A stretch of 64,000 nt of DNA from Acinetobacter kookii (GCF_900096895.1 NZ_FMYO01000011.1:1-64000), one strand, 5' to 3'. Shown: positions 29,363-39,659, counted from the first letter of the stretch. Translations and numbers: made by a program. The notes: generated by a model not told the origin, from the letters alone.

Positions 29363-29832
29363 GAATCAAATACGCTCCATACAACACGGCTGATCAATCA
29401 TGTTTGATAATCATATACAAATACAATTATATATATTACATGATTTTAATTTAAAAAGAGTTAAAATTTAATCAAAATTTTTAAACATTTCTATTTTATC
29501 AATCACTTATAATATTTTTTCAAATAAAAATTAAAAATCCTTTATTTCCTGACTAAAGCTTTAAAGCACAGCTCCTCGGGCTATCGTTTTAGCCGAATTT
29601 ATCTTCCTGTTTGCCTGCTTTTTTGCTTACAGCCTCGGATCGCTTTTCACTATGGGATTGGAGAGTTTGGAAATGATTGAATTGCCCTGAAGTCAGCACA
29701 CAGACCAAATTAAACCTCGGCTTTCTGCTGCCAATATTGAGAATATAAACTATTTATTTTTCCCAATTTTTTGTTAATTTTTTATAAATTACAAAGATTT
29801 AAAAAATTTTCTACGACAGTTGTAAGAAAACA

Positions 29833-29964
29833 TTTACACATGCTACAAATAAGTGCATAATGCACTGCATTAGGGCAAATTAAATATATTCCTCAGCAGA
29901 TTATTTAATTTTTCCGAAGATTTTGGCGAAAAACCCCAGTTTTCTTTGAAAATTGGGTTTTTTT
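29833..29964 (+). ncRNA. Candidate small RNA, plus strand
   Basis: Promoter TTTACA (29833-29838), 17-base spacer, CATAAT (29856-29861); predicted start near 29868. It ends at a hairpin (29931-29957, one bulge, G-T pair) followed by seven T, giving an RNA of about 97 bases. There is no ORF with a ribosome-binding site inside. Only expression data can confirm it. Confidence 0.5.
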
Positions 29965-30153
29965 ATGCTTAGAACCTAATAAACAGGCTAAAAATATTAT
30001 ATTTTATTGCACCATATTGGTGCTTTATCAATTTATAGCTGACTAAAAAATAAATTATTTAATCATGAAAAAAATAAGCTTTAACTTCAGCAGTCTTGGT
30101 TTCTATTCTGCTGTTTATTTTCTTTTAAGCTCAATGAAATTGTTTGATTTAAA

Positions 30154-30291
30154 TAAAAAAAAGCCCAACCTTGGGGAAAGTTGGGCATATAAAACAAAAA
30201 CTTGCTTATGGAGAATCAGATCATCATCACATTATTTCAATGTAGTATGAATTGATAGATACATTATGGTAAAAATTACCAAATAAGTAAA
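30154..30291 (-). ncRNA. Candidate small RNA, minus strand
   Basis: Minus-strand promoter TTTACT (30286-30291), 17-base spacer, CATAAT (30263-30268); predicted start near 30256. It ends at a 10-base-arm hairpin (gcccaacctt/aaagttgggc, 30163-30186) with a T run on the minus strand. The RNA would be about 100 bases, with no upstream or downstream gene on that strand to explain the terminator. Confidence 0.5.
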
Positions 30292-30691
30292 GCCTATTAA
30301 AGTAGTAAGGTATTAAATAAACAAAAATTCCCTTCATTTGTGTTAAATACATCACAAAACAAAAAATAATGTGTTTATTTTTCAATCAAAAATTATCAGT
30401 TTTGAAAGTTTCATTGCGAAAATCGAACAAACATTTCCAAGATGAGGCACAGTTCACGTAACAAAATATATTTCAATTGAATTTTACAATTAATTCTTAC
30501 AATTAATTCAATTTAAAATTATCCCTTCATTTTTGTTTATTCCTAACAAGATAAGTTATAAAAAAAAACGCTTATTCATTTGTTTTAAAAAACAATTTTC
30601 AAAGTTGACATAGCATAGATCATTTGTACTTTTTTTAACCGCATATGCCATTTATAACAAAAAAACAACAAAATAATGTCTTTTTAGTTCA

Positions 30692-30719
30692 TTGACTTAA
30701 TGTTTTGTTACAATACAAT
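30692..30719 (+). promoter_or_regulatory. Promoter of the Omp33-36 porin gene
   Basis: TTGACT, a 16-base spacer and TACAAT, 48 bases before the ATG. The palindromic TTGTTACAA (30705-30713) sits in the spacer against the -10 box. Confidence 0.6.
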
Positions 30720-30767
30720 GAACATAGTTTAATCCATCTGCAATAGAAAATAGAACTGGAAATTACT

Positions 30768-31643
30768 ATGAAAAAACTCGGTTTAGCCACTGCTTTATTA
30801 TTAGCCATGACCGGTGCTCAAGCGTATCAAGTAGAAGTACAAGGTCAGTCTGAATACATCGACACCACAGCAAATGACAAAGATTTCACCGGTGGTTTGC
30901 AAGGTACTTATTACCTTAAAGATGTTGACTCGTCTAAAGGCCCATTGGCTGAAGCAGCTTTCTTAAACCAAGCATCTAACGTATCTGTTGCTTATACATA
31001 TGGCGAAGACGGACAAGAATTTGGTGACCGCACTGTACACCATACTTTTGGTGTAAAAGGTGAAGCTTATATCCCGACTCAAGTTGTTCCTGCATATGCA
31101 AGCGCTTCTTACAGCCATACAATCGCTGATAACAAAGCGGGTAATCCAGACGGCAATGGCGACCGTTATGCCTTAGAACTTGGTGCATTTGCTGCGCCTA
31201 ATTTCTTGGTTGCAGTAGGTTATACGAGCGTTGCTGATCAAACTGCTCTTGATGCATTCAATGTCATGGCTAATGGCGTTGTTAAATCAGTTGGTGAAAC
31301 TGCTACGATCGGTCAAGACCAAGATGCAATCACTGCACGTACCAAATATGTGGGTGCAATTGACGGTACGAACATGGCAATCGGTTTTGAATCTGGTTTA
31401 GTTTACGGTGATGACACTGCTTATAACCTAGGTACAACTCTTTTCGTTACACCTAAGTTAAGCGTTGGTGCTTCTTACGCTGAATCTAGCTTTGCTGGTA
31501 CACCAGACTCAGCTTGGGGTGCGAACGTAAATTACTTCATCACTCCTGCAGTTGCAGTTGGCGCTTCTTACGTAAATGCGAATGCTGAACAGCTTGCGCT
31601 TGATACGCAAACTGTAGGCGTTAACGCTAAATTCCGTTTCTAA
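30768..31643 (+). CDS. Omp33-36 family outer-membrane porin
   Basis: 291 residues. Signal peptide MKKLGLATALLLAMTGAQA, then a beta-barrel with alternating strands and a C-terminal Phe (NAKFRF), typical of outer-membrane insertion. The N-terminal sequence YQVEVQGQSEYIDTTANDKD and GPLAEAAFLNQAS match the A. baumannii 33-36 kDa porin, a water/solute channel tied to carbapenem susceptibility and virulence. Two shorter paralogs lie at 56.7-58.4 kb. It ends at a strong terminator. Confidence 0.9.
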   Translation: MKKLGLATALLLAMTGAQAYQVEVQGQSEYIDTTANDKDFTGGLQGTYYLKDVDSSKGPLAEAAFLNQASNVSVAYTYGEDGQEFGDRTVHHTFGVKGEAYIPTQVVPAYASASYSHTIADNKAGNPDGNGDRYALELGAFAAPNFLVAVGYTSVADQTALDAFNVMANGVVKSVGETATIGQDQDAITARTKYVGAIDGTNMAIGFESGLVYGDDTAYNLGTTLFVTPKLSVGASYAESSFAGTPDSAWGANVNYFITPAVAVGASYVNANAEQLALDTQTVGVNAKFRF

Positions 31644-31663
31644 TTCAAAATTAGAAAAAGAGT

Positions 31664-31692
31664 AAAAAAGGACGCTTAAAGCGTCCTTTTTT
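31664..31692. terminator. Bidirectional terminator
   Basis: ggacgctt/aagcgtcc hairpin with six A before and six T after, between the convergent porin and ion-channel genes. Confidence 0.9.
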
Positions 31693-31693
31693 A

Positions 31694-32386
31694 TTAGTCT
31701 TTATCTGAAGGATGCTTGGGTAAATGGGCAATATATTGCAAGGCAATCAAGCGTGAAACAATGAGGGCCAGATACATCACCCCAGAAAACATTTGCAATA
31801 GTGCCAGTACCCGTGCGGGGGCACTTATGGGCATTAAATCTGATAAGCCGGTTGCGGACTGTAAACTAAAGCTCAGAAACAATAAATCAAGCCAGCTTTG
31901 TAAACCTGCAACGTTGGGATTCAGGAAACTTCCCGGCGCCAGCAGCTGGCAAACGTTATACAAAAATGCAAATCCCCAGGCCAACAGGGTAAATACCGCA
32001 CCCGCAGCAAACAGTTCATCTCGGGTTAAATAGCGGTCTTCAAACATATAACGCAACAGACCATAAGCCGCACTAAAATAAGCGGCTGCTTCAAAGCCAT
32101 GGGCGATAACCTGTATCCAGAGATTTTCTATGCCTAATAACATCAGGGAAGAAAAAATCACGGCGCCACTCACGAAACTTAAGCCCAAAATGGTAAACAT
32201 TGGGGTTTGTTTAATCACTTTGGCAATGACCAGTAAAACCAGCACCCCCAATAGCCAGGTGAGCGTACGGTAAGGCATGCTGTAATTGACTGCAACAGAC
32301 AGGATCAAGATAATAAATTGTAATAAAAGTAGCCAAGCTGAAGGCAATACGCGAAACACCTTCCACACATCAATAATTGCCTGCAT
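31694..32386 (-). CDS. Ion-channel (two-TM K+ channel-like) membrane protein
   Basis: 230 residues with about six membrane segments. The last two flank a re-entrant pore-like loop SLQSATGLSDLMPISAPAR, which lines up with the K+ channel pore T-x-G-Y-G-D-x-x-P, but the Y-G of the filter is replaced by L-S. It belongs to the family annotated as two-pore-domain potassium channel or ion channel proteins. Whether it conducts K+ is uncertain because the selectivity filter is altered. Confidence 0.75.
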   Translation of the reverse strand: MQAIIDVWKVFRVLPSAWLLLLQFIILILSVAVNYSMPYRTLTWLLGVLVLLVIAKVIKQTPMFTILGLSFVSGAVIFSSLMLLGIENLWIQVIAHGFEAAAYFSAAYGLLRYMFEDRYLTRDELFAAGAVFTLLAWGFAFLYNVCQLLAPGSFLNPNVAGLQSWLDLLFLSFSLQSATGLSDLMPISAPARVLALLQMFSGVMYLALIVSRLIALQYIAHLPKHPSDKD

Positions 32387-32625
32387 TTTCTGCTCCAGAA
32401 GATCTCTTTTTATGTCTCAATTTTTATGTTCCTTTTAATCAACTTAGCATGAATGCTGAAGCGACAAGCGAAATATTTGTATGAAAAAGATTGGAAAAAA
32501 CCGTTATTTTGATCTGTTCAAGGTGGATGCAGTCACTCTTATGATCTGCCGAAAGGGAATTTAAACAGCGATATCCATTTGCACAAGGGTGTTACAATCA
32601 GGCGATGTGTTATTTGCGCTGATAT

Positions 32626-32652
32626 AAAAAAAGCCCCTGACGGGGCTTTTTT
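32626..32652 (-). terminator. Terminator of actP
   Basis: agcccc/ggggct hairpin with A and T flanks, 15 bases past the actP stop on the minus strand. Confidence 0.85.
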
Positions 32653-32666
32653 AAAGTAACGCTATC

Positions 32667-34382
32667 TTAGTGATCTGATGCACCAGAGATACCGATACCT
32701 GTTTGTGAACGTACATACTGAGCATCGAAAGCTTTGCGTTCTGCATGCGCACGAGCCGAGCTGTCAGTCACAGAGAATAACCAGCAGCACAGGAACGATA
32801 ATGGCATTGCAAAGATTGCTGGGCCATTGAATGGGTTGACTGGTGTCTCAGAAATACCGAACGTATCTACCCAAACCGCTTTAGACAAGATGATTAGAGT
32901 CACTGCAGCAACAAGACCTACAACACCACCAATTACCGCACCACGAGTGGTCAAACCTTTCCAGAACATTGACAGTACCAGTACCGGGAAGTTGGCACAT
33001 GCCGCTACCGAGAATGCCAGACCCACCATGAAGGCAACGTTTTGTTTCTCGAACAGGATACCCAAAATCATCGCAAAGATCGCAAGACCTAAAGTTGCAA
33101 TTTTAGACATGCGCAGTTCAGATTCAGGAGTCGTTTGGCCTTTCTTGAATACGTTTGCATACAAGTCATGTGAAATTGCTGAAGCACCAGACAGGGTCAA
33201 ACCAGCCACAACCGCAAGAATCGTTGCGAATGCTACCGCTGAAATGAAGCCCATGAACAAGTCACCGCCAACAGCATCAGACAAGTGAACTGCAGCCATG
33301 TTGTTACCGCCAACAAGCTCCAACTTGCCAGTTACAGCCATTTTCGCTACATCAATGAATTGCGGGTTGTTTGATACGTAAAGGATCGCACCGAAACCGA
33401 TGATGAAAGTTAAAAGATAGAAGTAACCGATGAAACCTGTAGCCACAACCACTGATTTACGTGCTTCTTTCGCATCTTTTACGGTAAAGAAACGCATCAG
33501 GATATGTGGTAGACCTGCTGTACCAAACATTAATGCAAGACCAAGTGAAATTGCATCAATCGGGTTAGCAGCCAATTTACCAGGGCCCATGATATTGCCT
33601 GCTTCTGCAAGGCTGATTTCATGTACTTTAGAGAACACCTGGATTGATTGTTCAAACATGTTGGTGAAGCTGAAGCCCACGCCTTTCATTACCATGAAAG
33701 CCATGAAAGTTGCACCTGAAAGCAGCATCACCGCTTTGATGATCTGTACCCAAGTCGTTGCCAGCATACCACCGAAGATTACGTAAGCCATCATCAAAAG
33801 GCCCACAATCACCACAGCAATGTTGTAGTTCAGACCGAATAGAAGCTTGATCAGCTGACCTGCACCAACCATCTGAGCAATCAGATAAAAGGCAACAACA
33901 ACCAAAGAGCTAAGAGCTGCCAGAGTACGTACCGGTTTTTCTTCCAGACGGAACGAAACCACGTCAGACAAGTTGAATTTACCCAGGTTACGTAAACGCT
34001 CTGCGACCAGGAACAATACGATTGGCCAGCCCACCATGAAACCGAGTGAGTAAAGCAAACCGTCAAAGCCTGAGCTGAATACCATTGCGGAAATACCCAG
34101 GAATGATGCTGCTGACATATAGTCACCGGCAATCGCCAGACCATTCTGGAAACCTGAGATACCACCACCTGCAGTATAGAAATCTGCAGTACTGGTGGTT
34201 TGTCTTGCTGCCCATTTGGTAATCAGCAAGGTGAAGCCCACGAAAATCGCGAACATAATAATCGCATGCCAGTTGGTTGCTTGCTGTTCAGCTGCACCCA
34301 AATCCGGACCTGCCATTGCCATACCTGACATCAGTAGCGTAGAAGCAGCGAGTGCTTGCGCTTTCAATGAATTCCATTTCAT
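32667..34382 (-). CDS. actP: Cation/acetate symporter ActP
   Basis: 571 residues, about 13-14 membrane segments after a cleavable-looking N-terminus ([25 protein letters not shown]). A sodium/solute symporter family member that imports acetate and similar short acids. The start at 34382 follows AGGA and comes four bases after the yjcH stop; a longer frame to 34439 would overlap yjcH. It is the second gene of yjcH-actP, and the divergent neighbour is the CrbS-type kinase, whose family controls actP and acs in other bacteria. Confidence 0.93.
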   Translation of the reverse strand: MKWNSLKAQALAASTLLMSGMAMAGPDLGAAEQQATNWHAIIMFAIFVGFTLLITKWAARQTTSTADFYTAGGGISGFQNGLAIAGDYMSAASFLGISAMVFSSGFDGLLYSLGFMVGWPIVLFLVAERLRNLGKFNLSDVVSFRLEEKPVRTLAALSSLVVVAFYLIAQMVGAGQLIKLLFGLNYNIAVVIVGLLMMAYVIFGGMLATTWVQIIKAVMLLSGATFMAFMVMKGVGFSFTNMFEQSIQVFSKVHEISLAEAGNIMGPGKLAANPIDAISLGLALMFGTAGLPHILMRFFTVKDAKEARKSVVVATGFIGYFYLLTFIIGFGAILYVSNNPQFIDVAKMAVTGKLELVGGNNMAAVHLSDAVGGDLFMGFISAVAFATILAVVAGLTLSGASAISHDLYANVFKKGQTTPESELRMSKIATLGLAIFAMILGILFEKQNVAFMVGLAFSVAACANFPVLVLSMFWKGLTTRGAVIGGVVGLVAAVTLIILSKAVWVDTFGISETPVNPFNGPAIFAMPLSFLCCWLFSVTDSSARAHAERKAFDAQYVRSQTGIGISGASDH

Positions 34383-34386
34383 CTGA

Positions 34387-34716
34387 TTACTGTCCTTTCT
34401 CATTCGCAATTGCTTCAACTTCTCGCATCGCTTCTTCATTTAATGCATCCAGTTTATTGTTTGCAATATATGAATAAACACCACATAAAATGAAAGACAA
34501 TACAATAATGCTCAAGCCGAGTGGCATACCTACAGTGGTAACGCCGCCGCTAACCGAACTCATTAAGAATTCTTTGTTATAACCAACTAAAAGCATGAAG
34601 CCGACATAAACAATCAACATGATGATTGTTAATGTCCAACTTAATCTGCTTTTTCTGCTGACCATTTCTTTAAATTTGGGATTCTGTAGAATACGTTCTA
34701 CATGTGCCTCATCCAT
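34387..34716 (-). CDS. yjcH: DUF485 membrane protein YjcH
   Basis: 109 residues, two membrane helices (about 27-50 and 64-86). DUF485 proteins are always found just before ActP-type symporters and are thought to assist them. The ATG at 34716 is seven bases after AGGAG; the ATG six bases upstream (34722) is too close to that ribosome-binding site. It is divergent from the CrbS-type kinase over 181 bases. Confidence 0.9.
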   Translation of the reverse strand: MDEAHVERILQNPKFKEMVSRKSRLSWTLTIIMLIVYVGFMLLVGYNKEFLMSSVSGGVTTVGMPLGLSIIVLSFILCGVYSYIANNKLDALNEEAMREVEAIANEKGQ

Positions 34717-34897
34717 AATCATGCTCCTGTGTGCACCCAGCCATAGGTGTTTTTTTAATTCGAATTATTTCGTTGTCTAACTTAACAATCTTATTAGGTT
34801 CTTGTAATTACTACTTTGGTGTTAAATTTTGATCAATTAAAGCGGCGAGATTATTAGATAGGGTATTATTACGACATAAATTTATGCTGTAGGCAAT
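34717..34897. promoter_or_regulatory. Divergent promoter region yjcH-actP / crbS
   Basis: 181 bases shared by the acetate-uptake operon and the kinase gene. A direct target for the CrbR-type regulator would be expected here; I could not define its motif by eye. Confidence 0.4.
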
Positions 34898-37800
34898 ATG
34901 AATAGTTGGCTCATTATCGGGGTACTCGCCCTTTATATCGCGTTACTCTTTATCTGTGCATTTTTTGGTGAAAAACACGCGAGTCGCCTAAGTACTCGTG
35001 GTCGCATGTTACTCTTTAGTCTAACCTTAGGGGTATATTGCTCATCCTGGACATTCTACGGTGCAACCGGGGCTGCAGTTCGTGAAGGCATTATCTTTCT
35101 GCCAATTTACCTGGGTCCCCTGATTTTTGTCGGTGTCGGTTATGATATCTGGCGCCGTTTAGGCCGTGTGCGCCAGCATCACGCCATTTCTTCCATTGCA
35201 GATTTTGTGGCTGCACGTTATGGCAAAAGCGGCCCTCTGGCATCTCTGGTCACCATTCTCGCAGTCATCGCGATTATTCCCTATTTAGCCTTGCAGCTCA
35301 GAGCGATTGCCTTGAGTGCTGCTGTAGTGTTGCAACAGAATACTGGCATACAAAGCACCACCAATAGTGTGCTGTTTTTGACTGGAATTTTAGCCATTCT
35401 GGCCATGCTGTTCGGTACCCGACAAATTGCCAATACCGAACAGCATGGCGGTTTAATGCTAGCCGTGGCATTTGAGTCTTTTGTCAAACTGTTTGCCCTG
35501 CTGTGTGTGGCCCTGTTCTTTGTCTTTGATGCCCCCGAAAACCTGGGGCAAATTTCCACGGATGTCGCAGAAACCTTTAAACAGGTTCAGCTGTTTGGTG
35601 TTCCCGAAACGTTCTGGGTACAAACCTTACTCGCAGCCTTGGCGATTATCTGCTTACCACGACAGTTCCATGTTGCAGTGGTTGAACTGCGGGATGAAAA
35701 ACATATTCGCGGTGCACGTCGCTGGTTTGCCACTTATCTGATTCTGACCACACTGGCGATTATTCCGATTGCCAGCTGGGCGTTGCATGCTGCCCCGCAT
35801 TTTCTTGCAATTCCCGATGTCGCCGTACTGTCCTTGCCGCTCAGTTATGATCAGGAGTGGCTGACACTTCTGGCCTTCCTGGGTGGTTTCTCCGCTTCTA
35901 CGGGCATGCTGCTGGTCTCTTCCGTGGCCTTGTCGATTATGCTCAGTAATGACCTGATTATGCCTGCCTTATGGCGTACCGGCATACTTTCACGTCATGA
36001 CAAGCGTCTGCCTCTGGTGCTGAAATTTACCCGTCGGGTGTGCATTTTAGCGGTCATGTTGCTGGGTTTCCTGTTTTTCCATTTCTTTAATGACATTGAC
36101 CAGCTTTCAGTATTTGGCTTGCTGGCCTTCAGTGCCGTGGCCCAATTTGCTCCAGCATTGATTGGGGGTCTGTATTGGCGTGGTGGCAGTAAACAGGGCG
36201 TATATGCAGGTCTGATTGCCGGTTTCGTAATGTGGGCCTATACCTTGCTGTTGCCTACCGTACTGCGCAGTCTACCTGCTGAATACAGCTATTTTAGCCA
36301 GCAGTTCCTGCTTGCAGGGCCTTTAGGCATGGACTGGTTACGCCCCGAAGCGCTGTTTGGTTTTCAGTCTTTTGCTCCCCTCACCCATGGCGTGACCTGG
36401 GCATTGGGTCTTAATATCATGCTGTATGTATGGGTGTCGCGAATTTTCCGTCCCAGTATTGCCGAGCAAATTCAGGCAGAAAGTTTTTTCTATTATGAAA
36501 CCAAACCTTTGCCGACCCACAATGCCTCGAGTGAAATCAATTATTCTCACCAGGATGTGGCCCGTCTGAAGGTTGGCGATTTAATTACCCTGGCCAAACG
36601 GATTACCGGAGAAGGACCGGCCACCCAAGCCTTTCAGCAGTTCTGCGCCCAAAACAACGTCATACTGAATGAAAACAGCAATGCTAATGGCATGTGGTGG
36701 CGCTTTACCGAACAGTATCTGGCCGGAACCATTGGTGCTGCTTCGGCGCGTACCCTGCTCACCACCGCCATGGTGAATAATGGTCTGGCACTCGGTCAGG
36801 TCGCCAATATTCTGGATCAGGCCTCTCAATGGCAGCGTTTTAACCAGAACCTGATCATGACCATGATTGACCATATGACCCAGGGGGTGAGCGTGGTCGA
36901 TGAAAACATGTGTCTGGTGGCCTGGAACAATCAATACCTGAAACTGTTCGATTATCCCAAAGATATTGTCTATGTTGGCTGTCCGATTGCCGACCTGATC
37001 CGTTATAACGCCGAGCGCGGTGAATGCGGGCCGGGTTCGGTCGAAGAACACGTGCGCAAACGGATTCACTGGATGGCCATGGGCAGCGCGCATGAATTTG
37101 AACGGATCCGTAAAGATGGCCGAGTGATCCAGATGCGCGGCAATCCGATTGAAGGCGGCGGCTTCGTCACCACCTTCGCCGATATTACCGCTTTCCGTGA
37201 AAATGAGGCGGTACTTGAAGCACGGGTACAGGACCGTACCCAACAGCTGGCCGATGCACTTTCCGAGCAGCAACTGGCCCGCGAACAGGCTGACCGTGCC
37301 AACATGTCCAAGAGCCGTTTCATTGCAGCGGCCAGTCACGACCTGTTGCAGCCAATGCATGCAGCGCGCCTGTTCAGTACCGCTTTAGAACAAAGCGTAC
37401 AGTCGGATGAAGACCGCAAAACCCTGCAACAGCTGGACCGTGCCTTGCATGGTGCAGAAAGCATGCTGTCTGCCCTGCTGGACATTGCCCGTCTCGAAGG
37501 CGGTACCATCCAGCCGAAACGTCAGCCTTATCCCTTGCATGACCTGTTAAGTGACCTGGAACTGCAATTTAAATCCATTGCCGCTCAACGTGGCATTAAA
37601 TTCAGCGTGCATGATGCACAGTTCTGGATTGATACCGATCCACAATGGATTCGCCGGATTATTCAGAACTTTGTCAGCAATGCCCTGCGCTATACCGCTA
37701 AAGGCAAGGTTGTGGTGGGCGTACTTCGCTCTGCAGAAAAACCGCGCCATATCCGGATTGGCGTTTGGGATACCGGTCCGGGGATTGCCGAAGAACAGCG

Positions 37801-38389
37801 CATCAAACTGTTTCAGGAGTTTGAACGCTGTGGCCATACTTCGCCTTGGGGCGAGCAGGGTCTTGGACTCGGCCTGGCCATTGTGCAGCGCATGACCAGC
37901 CTGCTGGACTATCCGGTACATGTCTATTCTGAATATGGCAAGGGCTCGTGTTTTATGATTGAAGTGCCAATCGTGGATGCGCCTAAAGTGGTGGCAGCGC
38001 CAGTACAGGCGACCCCACTGAAAAGCAAGGCCTACAAGATTCTATGTCTGGACAATGATGAAACCATTCTGGAAGGAATGACCACCTTACTGACCAAATG
38101 GGGCTATCAGGTCTTTAAAGCCACTGAACCTGAACAGGCACTAGAACTCATTCAGCAAGAAAATATTCAGGTCTGGCTGGTCGATCAGCACCTGAACAAC
38201 AATAAAATTGGTCTGGATTTCATTCTGGCCAACCGTCAGGAACAGGTTCCGGTGGCACTGATTACCGCAGATTCCGATCCTGAACTGCCACAGCATTTGA
38301 AAGATCTCAATATTGTGCTGCTGAAAAAGCCGTTAAAACCGGCATCACTGCGTTCCTGGTTATCGGGCTTAAAAATTTCTGGTTCTTAA
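34898..38389 (+). CDS. crbS: CrbS-type symporter/hybrid sensor histidine kinase
   Basis: 1163 residues. N-terminal sodium/solute-symporter module with about 13 membrane segments (1-530), a PAS-type sensor (about 660-770), a coiled coil, a histidine kinase with the phospho-acceptor His in AAASHDLLQPMHAARLF (about 811), an ATPase domain with N, G1 (DTGPGI) and G2 (GLGLGLAI) boxes, and a C-terminal receiver with Asp in WLVDQHL (about 1100). This is the CrbS/MxtR architecture, which senses acetate-type carbon status and controls acs and actP through CrbR/ErdR. Both target genes and the regulator lie in this window. Confidence 0.9.
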   Translation: MNSWLIIGVLALYIALLFICAFFGEKHASRLSTRGRMLLFSLTLGVYCSSWTFYGATGAAVREGIIFLPIYLGPLIFVGVGYDIWRRLGRVRQHHAISSIADFVAARYGKSGPLASLVTILAVIAIIPYLALQLRAIALSAAVVLQQNTGIQSTTNSVLFLTGILAILAMLFGTRQIANTEQHGGLMLAVAFESFVKLFALLCVALFFVFDAPENLGQISTDVAETFKQVQLFGVPETFWVQTLLAALAIICLPRQFHVAVVELRDEKHIRGARRWFATYLILTTLAIIPIASWALHAAPHFLAIPDVAVLSLPLSYDQEWLTLLAFLGGFSASTGMLLVSSVALSIMLSNDLIMPALWRTGILSRHDKRLPLVLKFTRRVCILAVMLLGFLFFHFFNDIDQLSVFGLLAFSAVAQFAPALIGGLYWRGGSKQGVYAGLIAGFVMWAYTLLLPTVLRSLPAEYSYFSQQFLLAGPLGMDWLRPEALFGFQSFAPLTHGVTWALGLNIMLYVWVSRIFRPSIAEQIQAESFFYYETKPLPTHNASSEINYSHQDVARLKVGDLITLAKRITGEGPATQAFQQFCAQNNVILNENSNANGMWWRFTEQYLAGTIGAASARTLLTTAMVNNGLALGQVANILDQASQWQRFNQNLIMTMIDHMTQGVSVVDENMCLVAWNNQYLKLFDYPKDIVYVGCPIADLIRYNAERGECGPGSVEEHVRKRIHWMAMGSAHEFERIRKDGRVIQMRGNPIEGGGFVTTFADITAFRENEAVLEARVQDRTQQLADALSEQQLAREQADRANMSKSRFIAAASHDLLQPMHAARLFSTALEQSVQSDEDRKTLQQLDRALHGAESMLSALLDIARLEGGTIQPKRQPYPLHDLLSDLELQFKSIAAQRGIKFSVHDAQFWIDTDPQWIRRIIQNFVSNALRYTAKGKVVVGVLRSAEKPRHIRIGVWDTGPGIAEEQRIKLFQEFERCGHTSPWGEQGLGLGLAIVQRMTSLLDYPVHVYSEYGKGSCFMIEVPIVDAPKVVAAPVQATPLKSKAYKILCLDNDETILEGMTTLLTKWGYQVFKATEPEQALELIQQENIQVWLVDQHLNNNKIGLDFILANRQEQVPVALITADSDPELPQHLKDLNIVLLKKPLKPASLRSWLSGLKISGS

Positions 38390-38815
38390 GCGACTTATTC
38401 AGAAATCACTACAGATCAAACGTTCATTTCATGTATGTGAAATGGACGTTTTCATTACATAAAAACACCCTCTCTTTACCTCACTGGCAATTTATTTTCT
38501 GTTCTAGGCAAAATTGCTCAAATTCTTTAATTTAGCCGCCTCTTTATTGACCAAAAATTTCAACCTTGTATTTCCTATGGCAAAGATGATCAAAATTTAA
38601 ATATACACTTGTATAATTGGTTACAATTTTTTCAAGCCATTATTATTAAAAATATTTTTAGAAGAAAAATCCATTATATAACTTTAGTCGTATTCCGTTT
38701 GGGGTCAGCCTGGCTCATATATGAGAGCAATAAGTGATCAGTTTAATCTGTCTATCAGTCTGCCTAAAAACGCTGCCCAAGAAACTGATCATCATAGAAA
38801 ATACAGGAGTTTAAG
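38390..38815. other. Spacer with structured leader
   Basis: Right after crbS lies a hairpin (38418-38452). Closer to the next gene are a perfect 12-base palindrome ctcatatatgag (38714-38725) and a 10-base inverted repeat tgatcagttt/aaactgatca (38735-38744, 38782-38791), all within 105 bases of the next ATG. Confidence 0.5.
38418..38452 (+). terminator. Probable terminator of crbS
   Basis: 14-base arms with one G-T pair (aaacgttcatttca against tgaaatggacgttt), followed by a short T run. Confidence 0.6.
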
Positions 38816-39583
38816 ATGAACATTTCTGAAGCCGGAAGTTATGGCGTAGATCAATCGCAACAATTTTACCGTCAATATGGGGCCAATGCCCTGTTGCCCG
38901 AAATTCAATGGACCGAACTATTTAGACCCAGCCACTTAAAGGACACTCATATTCAAGCCCTGAATACCCTGTATCAAAGTGCCGTTCCGCTGGCCTTGCA
39001 GGTATTCGATGAGTTGAATTTTGACGTCTTTAGCCCTGCAGCCTATAAACCGCAAGGCTTGGGTTTATTTGAGAAACTCGCTGAACAGGAAGACAAGCTG
39101 ATTCAGTCTTTAGCCGCTGAAGCTAAAGACTTAACGGATAAAGTCCGTCACCAAATTTGGAGCATGTTATTGCGTGGTGGTGCCGTGCTGGTGTTTAAGG
39201 CATGGCTTGGAAAAGTCAAAACCGATCAGGATCTGCTCGACACCACCCAGTTTGATGAACTCTCTGATCTGCTATTTATTAAAACCCCACCCCTGGAATT
39301 GGCAAAACATTTAGGCATCAATGCCCATGCCGATGAAGATCATATTTTCCTGCTGTATGGCAGCGATGTCTATTTAGACCGCTTTAACAGTCTGGAAACC
39401 GCAGCATTGTTTGTCGATTTGGGCGTATATGATGCTGCCTTCTTGAGTTTGCGCGATGACAGTGTGGCTGAATATCTGAAAGAGAAAGCCTATGTCACTC
39501 AAGAGCAAATTGATGATCTGCAATGTGCATTGAATCCCTTATTTTGCACAGACAGCACTCCCAGACAAAGCTGCGTCGCCTAA
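38816..39583 (+). CDS. Hypothetical protein between crbS and crbR
   Basis: 255 residues, acidic, soluble, mostly helical by eye, with no signal or membrane segment. Patterns such as FDELSDLLFIKTPPLELAKHLG and SLETAALFVDLGVYDAAFLSL look like two helical domains. AGGAG six bases before the ATG supports the start. I recognise no family. The position between the sensor kinase and its regulator, and a structured leader upstream, suggest a possible link to the acetate response, but this is only context. Confidence 0.75.
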   Translation: MNISEAGSYGVDQSQQFYRQYGANALLPEIQWTELFRPSHLKDTHIQALNTLYQSAVPLALQVFDELNFDVFSPAAYKPQGLGLFEKLAEQEDKLIQSLAAEAKDLTDKVRHQIWSMLLRGGAVLVFKAWLGKVKTDQDLLDTTQFDELSDLLFIKTPPLELAKHLGINAHADEDHIFLLYGSDVYLDRFNSLETAALFVDLGVYDAAFLSLRDDSVAEYLKEKAYVTQEQIDDLQCALNPLFCTDSTPRQSCVA

Positions 39584-39625
39584 TGCAAGACATTAAAAGC
39601 TTTGTTTTTTAAAGTCATTTCCAAC

Positions 39626-39659
39626 AAAAAAAGGCACTTTTATCAAGTGCCTTTTTTTT
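39626..39659. terminator. Bidirectional terminator
   Basis: aaggcactt/aagtgcctt hairpin with A and T flanks between the convergent hypothetical gene and crbR. Confidence 0.88.

Larger units (their letters stand above)
29363..30767. other. Long AT-rich spacer with two small-RNA candidates
   Basis: 1.4 kb without a supported protein gene. It holds a plus-strand and a minus-strand short transcription unit (listed separately) and, at its right end, the Omp33-36 promoter. A 61-codon frame at 30065-30250 runs through the minus-strand terminator and has no ribosome-binding site. Confidence 0.6.

Noticed and set aside
30065..30250. 61-codon plus-strand frame upstream of the porin
   Set aside because: No ribosome-binding site; it crosses the minus-strand terminator hairpin and is Lys/Phe/Ser-rich as expected of random AT-rich sequence.
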